A stretch of DNA of 8,935 nt from Candidatus Heimdallarchaeota archaeon AB_125. Lineage in GTDB: Archaea; Asgardarchaeota; Heimdallarchaeia; Heimdallarchaeales; Heimdallarchaeaceae. Of the stretch, positions 6,769 through 8,935 are shown piece after piece; positions within the stretch are counted from its first letter, which is position 1, and every line of letters begins with the position of its first letter. Location: contig MEHH01000091.1 of the NCBI GenBank assembly GCA_001940755.1, forward strand, positions 1-8,935, in the 5' to 3' direction. The notes under the pieces are model-generated. The model saw only the letters and a list, made by a program, of their open reading frames with translations, was not told where the DNA came from and made no database searches. The position numbers were made by a program, and so were the translations under genes.

Positions 6769-7263
6769 TCAGAGCTTCTTTTCATAGAAACAGCTTTCAT
6801 TGTGGGTTTCAACAAGTTTGTAATCTAGACTTTCATATAATTTCCTGACAGGTAGATTATCTTCGATTGCATGCAAAGCTAGAGTATCCAATCCTTGCTC
6901 AAGACACCAGTCTTCAGCTTTGATCATGAGCTTCCTTGCTAAACCTTGCTTTCTGAATTGAGGAATAATATGTAGATTGTAAACCCACACATGTTGATCA
7001 TTGAATCTCCAAAAAGGATCTCTATTACAAAGCCAGATTAAACCTGCTCGAGTAGTGTTGTTTTCCCAGAGGATGAAGATCCTGTGATTAGAATCTCTAG
7101 GATTAAGAGAATCAGATTCTTCAAATTCCTTATATTTCTGACGAAGTTCTTTTTCAGAAAACTGATCAACATCTTGAATTGTTGTAATAAAGGATAGAAA
7201 ATCTAAATCTGTGAAAAAATTCCAGTCATTTTCATTTTCTAATTCTCGAATATTGAAAGGCAT
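6769..7263 (-). CDS. GNAT-family N-acetyltransferase
   Basis: A 164-residue protein of the GCN5-related acetyltransferase fold, which moves an acetyl group from acetyl-CoA to an amine. Numbering from ATG 7263: motif A strand and pyrophosphate loop are visible at about 92-118, with the CoA-binding Q/RxxGxA pattern in RKQGLA (104-109); motif B is at about 127-150, with Tyr143 (LYESLDY) where the family often has its general acid. The N-terminal half (1-70) is less conserved and decides substrate, which cannot be named. Length is normal for a single GNAT domain. Two in-frame TTG codons lie just upstream (7266, 7269), but ATG 7263 sits about 27 bases from a TATA-like element. It lies between the malic enzyme and kinase genes on the same strand; no functional link is evident. 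Confidence 0.85.
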   Translation of the reverse strand: MPFNIRELENENDWNFFTDLDFLSFITTIQDVDQFSEKELRQKYKEFEESDSLNPRDSNHRIFILWENNTTRAGLIWLCNRDPFWRFNDQHVWVYNLHIIPQFRKQGLARKLMIKAEDWCLEQGLDTLALHAIEDNLPVRKLYESLDYKLVETHNESCFYEKKL

Positions 7264-7285
7264 CAACAATTCAGAAATATTGTAA

Positions 7286-7294
7286 CTAATAAAG
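7286..7294 (-). promoter_or_regulatory. TATA-like element of the acetyltransferase gene
   Basis: CTTTATTAG on the - strand is centred about 27 bases before ATG 7263, which again fits a leaderless transcript. No Shine-Dalgarno is seen near that ATG. It is a weak match on its own; the repeated spacing with the kinase gene is what supports it. Confidence 0.35.
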
Positions 7295-7311
7295 ATATGT
7301 CACTTGTTGAG

Positions 7312-7328
7312 TTATTTATTATAAATAA
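7312..7328. repeat. 8-bp AT-only inverted repeat
   Basis: TTATTTAT (7312-7319), a single T, then ATAAATAA (7321-7328) form a perfect inverted repeat in the gap between the malic enzyme stop and the acetyltransferase start. As RNA it could form a weak A-U hairpin just after the malic enzyme T-run. It may be part of the 3' end of that transcript, or chance in AT-rich sequence. Confidence 0.4.
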
Positions 7329-7349
7329 AAAGAAAGAAAAAAAGAGAGA
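7327..7349 (-). terminator. T-rich terminator after the malic enzyme gene
   Basis: Directly after the malic enzyme TAA (7354-7356), the - strand is a pyrimidine tract with alternating CT, then a run of seven T (7343-7337) and further T-runs to 7327. Archaeal RNA polymerase stops at such U-tracts, so this is a probable terminator separating the gene from the downstream acetyltransferase gene. Confidence 0.55.
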
Positions 7350-7353
7350 GATT

Positions 7354-8754
7354 TTAGATTGGGGGAGCGATGAATTTGTTGTCCATCAAACTTTGTGTAA
7401 GATCACGAGCGTATTTGATTCTTTCAGAAGCTATATTGTATAATTCTTCTTCAGTCATAATTGTTCGTGCAACACCTTGTTCAATGGCTTTCATACCAAC
7501 TTTAGAAGCTACATAAGGATATAACTCCCATTCGTCCATGGATGGAATGATGTATTTGTCAGTTGTTCCCTTCTTAATTGCAATATCTGCAATTGCTTGA
7601 GCAGCAGCTACACACATTTCATCAGTGATTGTAGTTGCATTGACATCCAATGTTCCTCTGAATATACCTGGAAAACCAAGACTGTTGTTGATTTGATTAT
7701 CAAAATCACTTCTACCGGTACCAACGACTTTTGCTCCAGCTGCTTTAGCATCCCATGGCCAAATTTCTGGAATTGGATTAGCACATGCAAAGACAATACT
7801 GTCCTCAGCCATACTTGAAACCCATTCCTTCTTAACTACATTTGGTGCTGATTTAGATGCTGAAATCAAAACGTCAGCGCCTTCACAAGCAAAACCAAAG
7901 TCGCCTGATTTACCTGCGCCATTTGTCTTTTGAGCTAAGTCATACTTGAAAGTATCATAGTCTTTTTGTTCGATAATGTCTGGTCTGTCTTTAGTAATAA
8001 TACCCTTAGAATCAGCCATTATGATGTTCTTTAGAGGTACTCCAGCTGCTTCTAAAACGTATGCAGTTCTAGTATTAGCAGCACCAACTCCAAGCATAGC
8101 AATTTTGAGCTTATCAAGAGATTTACCTACATGATGTGCAGCTCCAATAACACCTGCAACGACTACAGAAGCGGTTCCCTGAGCGTCATCATGCCAAACT
8201 GGGATTGTAATTTCGGGATCGTTACGTAAAGTTTCAAGAACTTCATAACATTTTGGTTTTGATATGTCTTCTAAATTTATACCTCCAACTGAAGGTTGTA
8301 CTAATTTTACAAATTTAATGATTTCATCTGCTGTTAATCTTTTAGCGCTATCAGGATCTGTACCATAGTGATTACCTATACTAAGAGCAAAGGCATCTAC
8401 TCCTCCAAGGTATTTGAATAACATTGCTTTTCCTTCCATAACAGGTTGTCCTGCTTCAGGACCAATGTCTCCAAGACCAAGTACTCTTGTTCCATCTGAA
8501 ACTACAGCTATTAGATTAGCTCTGTTTGTCATTCTAAAAGATTCTGCAGGATTAGCTTCAATTTCTCTGCAAGCTTGAGCTACACCTGGTGTATACCATA
8601 CTGCAAAGGCATCAAATCCCCATACACTTGCTTTTGGAACAGTTTGCATCTTTCCAAGATAGTATGGGTGTAATCTTACAGCGTCATCTTTTGGCTTGTT
8701 TGCTTTTGCCAAAAGTTGATCAATTTCTTCTTGTGTTAATTTTTCTTCACTCAT
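7354..8754 (-). CDS. Malic enzyme (malate dehydrogenase, decarboxylating)
   Basis: A 466-residue cytosolic enzyme that oxidatively decarboxylates malate to pyruvate and CO2 with NAD+ or NADP+, linking the citric acid cycle to pyruvate. Numbering from ATG 8754: YTPGVA (54-59) holds the catalytic Tyr54; Lys109 (EGKAMLFKY) is the likely catalytic lysine; metal ligands are E162/D163 (NLEDI) and D189/D190 (HDDAQGTA, 188-195); the dinucleotide loop is GVGAAN (222-227), with D248 at the end of the next strand, which often goes with NAD+ use. ANPIPEI (325-331), TGRSDFDNQINN (346-357) and FPGIFRG (361-367) complete the family. It is the short bacterial/archaeal form without the phosphotransacetylase-like C-terminal domain of MaeB. 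Unusual points are AQ in place of the QH normally found in HDDQHGTA, and a divergent segment at about 258-290. ATG 8754 is preferred because AGGTGAT lies 4 bases upstream; GTG 8763 and ATG 8760 are in frame but overlap that site. Confidence 0.93.
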   Translation of the reverse strand: MSEEKLTQEEIDQLLAKANKPKDDAVRLHPYYLGKMQTVPKASVWGFDAFAVWYTPGVAQACREIEANPAESFRMTNRANLIAVVSDGTRVLGLGDIGPEAGQPVMEGKAMLFKYLGGVDAFALSIGNHYGTDPDSAKRLTADEIIKFVKLVQPSVGGINLEDISKPKCYEVLETLRNDPEITIPVWHDDAQGTASVVVAGVIGAAHHVGKSLDKLKIAMLGVGAANTRTAYVLEAAGVPLKNIIMADSKGIITKDRPDIIEQKDYDTFKYDLAQKTNGAGKSGDFGFACEGADVLISASKSAPNVVKKEWVSSMAEDSIVFACANPIPEIWPWDAKAAGAKVVGTGRSDFDNQINNSLGFPGIFRGTLDVNATTITDEMCVAAAQAIADIAIKKGTTDKYIIPSMDEWELYPYVASKVGMKAIEQGVARTIMTEEELYNIASERIKYARDLTQSLMDNKFIAPPI

Positions 8755-8758
8755 AATC

Positions 8759-8765
8759 ATCACCT
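8759..8765 (-). promoter_or_regulatory. Shine-Dalgarno of the malic enzyme gene, decides the start
   Basis: AGGTGAT on the - strand is an exact seven-base match to the complement of the 16S rRNA 3' end. It leaves four bases before ATG 8754 and overlaps the alternative in-frame starts at 8760 (ATG) and 8763 (GTG), which favours 8754. Confidence 0.65.
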
Positions 8766-8802
8766 ATAATGTAATAGGATTCTAAAAAACCCTCTCTGGT
8801 CT

Positions 8803-8814
8803 GTTATATTAAAG
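8803..8814 (-). promoter_or_regulatory. Proximal TATA-like element of the malic enzyme gene
   Basis: CTTTAATATAAC on the - strand, preceded by an A-rich stretch that could serve as the TFB recognition element. An RNA start about 26 bases downstream falls near 8782, giving a leader of roughly 28 bases that contains the Shine-Dalgarno. The same 12 bases recur at 8847-8858. Confidence 0.55.
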
Positions 8815-8846
8815 GTTTTTCTTTTACAAAAATAAATCTAAAACTA

Positions 8847-8858
8847 GTTATATTAAAG
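8847..8858 (-). repeat. Second copy of the 12-bp TATA-like element
   Basis: An exact direct repeat of the 12 bases at 8803-8814, 44 bases further upstream and in the same orientation. It may be a second, distal promoter of the malic enzyme gene or part of a regulator site. It overlaps an 8-bp palindrome, AACTAGTT (8842-8849). No coding region is evident from 8766 to the end of the window. Confidence 0.4.
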
Positions 8859-8935
8859 TTTCTTGGTTACTATCTCACAATTTTGAACCATAATGACAAA
8901 TCATATTTCCTATCATCTTTTACCAAACATTATTC

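Noticed and set aside
7312..7328. AT-only inverted repeat as a protein-binding operator
   Set aside because: Pure A/T with a single-base centre next to a T-run; a transcript-end feature or chance is more likely.
8893..8935. Possible gene start on the + strand (ATG 8893, open to the window end)
   Set aside because: Only 14 codons are visible, with no clear TATA box or Shine-Dalgarno; cannot be distinguished from chance.
8915..8935. Possible 3' end of another - strand gene at the right edge
   Set aside because: All three - strand frames meet a stop within about 21 bases of the edge, so any coding end would be too short to support.

Overview
The window reads as a piece of an AT-rich archaeal chromosome. 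This is inference from several signs. Arginine is coded mainly by AGA. TATA-like boxes sit about 25-28 bases before the start codons of two genes that lack a Shine-Dalgarno, which fits leaderless mRNAs. Two other genes (response regulator, malic enzyme) have strong GAGGT or AGGTGAT sites. The histidine kinase is soluble and multi-PAS, paired with a receiver-only regulator, a common design in archaea. An Asgard (Heimdallarchaeia-like) source is a reasonable guess, but no marker gene is present to prove it. There are no RNA genes, insertion sequences, CRISPR arrays or signs of a plasmid or phage. The window is gene-dense, with seven full-length genes and no gap above 300 bases.

Left part, + strand (1-3315): a thiamine-diphosphate (ThDP) enzyme of the acetolactate synthase superfamily, then 60 bases later a 12-helix GPH/MelB-type sugar:cation symporter. 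The enzyme has the superfamily core. It lacks the acetolactate synthase hallmarks after the ThDP motif and shows features closer to IolD, the ring-opening hydrolase of inositol breakdown. Enzyme plus symporter suggests uptake and C-C bond cleavage of a carbohydrate-derived compound, but the substrate is unknown.

Junction (3316-3357): a perfect 8-bp hairpin with T-rich tracts on both sides separates the + and - strand genes and looks like a bidirectional terminator.

Right part, - strand (3358-8754), in transcription order: malic enzyme, a GNAT acetyltransferase, a PAS-PAS-GAF-like histidine kinase, a stand-alone receiver protein 4 bases after the kinase, and a thioredoxin-reductase-like flavoprotein. 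Kinase and receiver are an obvious translationally linked pair. The reductase has its own AT-rich promoter region with a 7-bp inverted repeat in operator position, and its NADPH-phosphate motif is degraded. The malic enzyme has a leader with a good Shine-Dalgarno and two identical 12-bp TATA-like elements upstream.

No clearly new system is visible. The points most worth following are the uncharacterised ThDP enzyme/symporter pair, the unusual electron-donor site of the reductase, the His/Cys cluster in the kinase sensor region, and the operator-like repeats before the reductase and malic enzyme genes.
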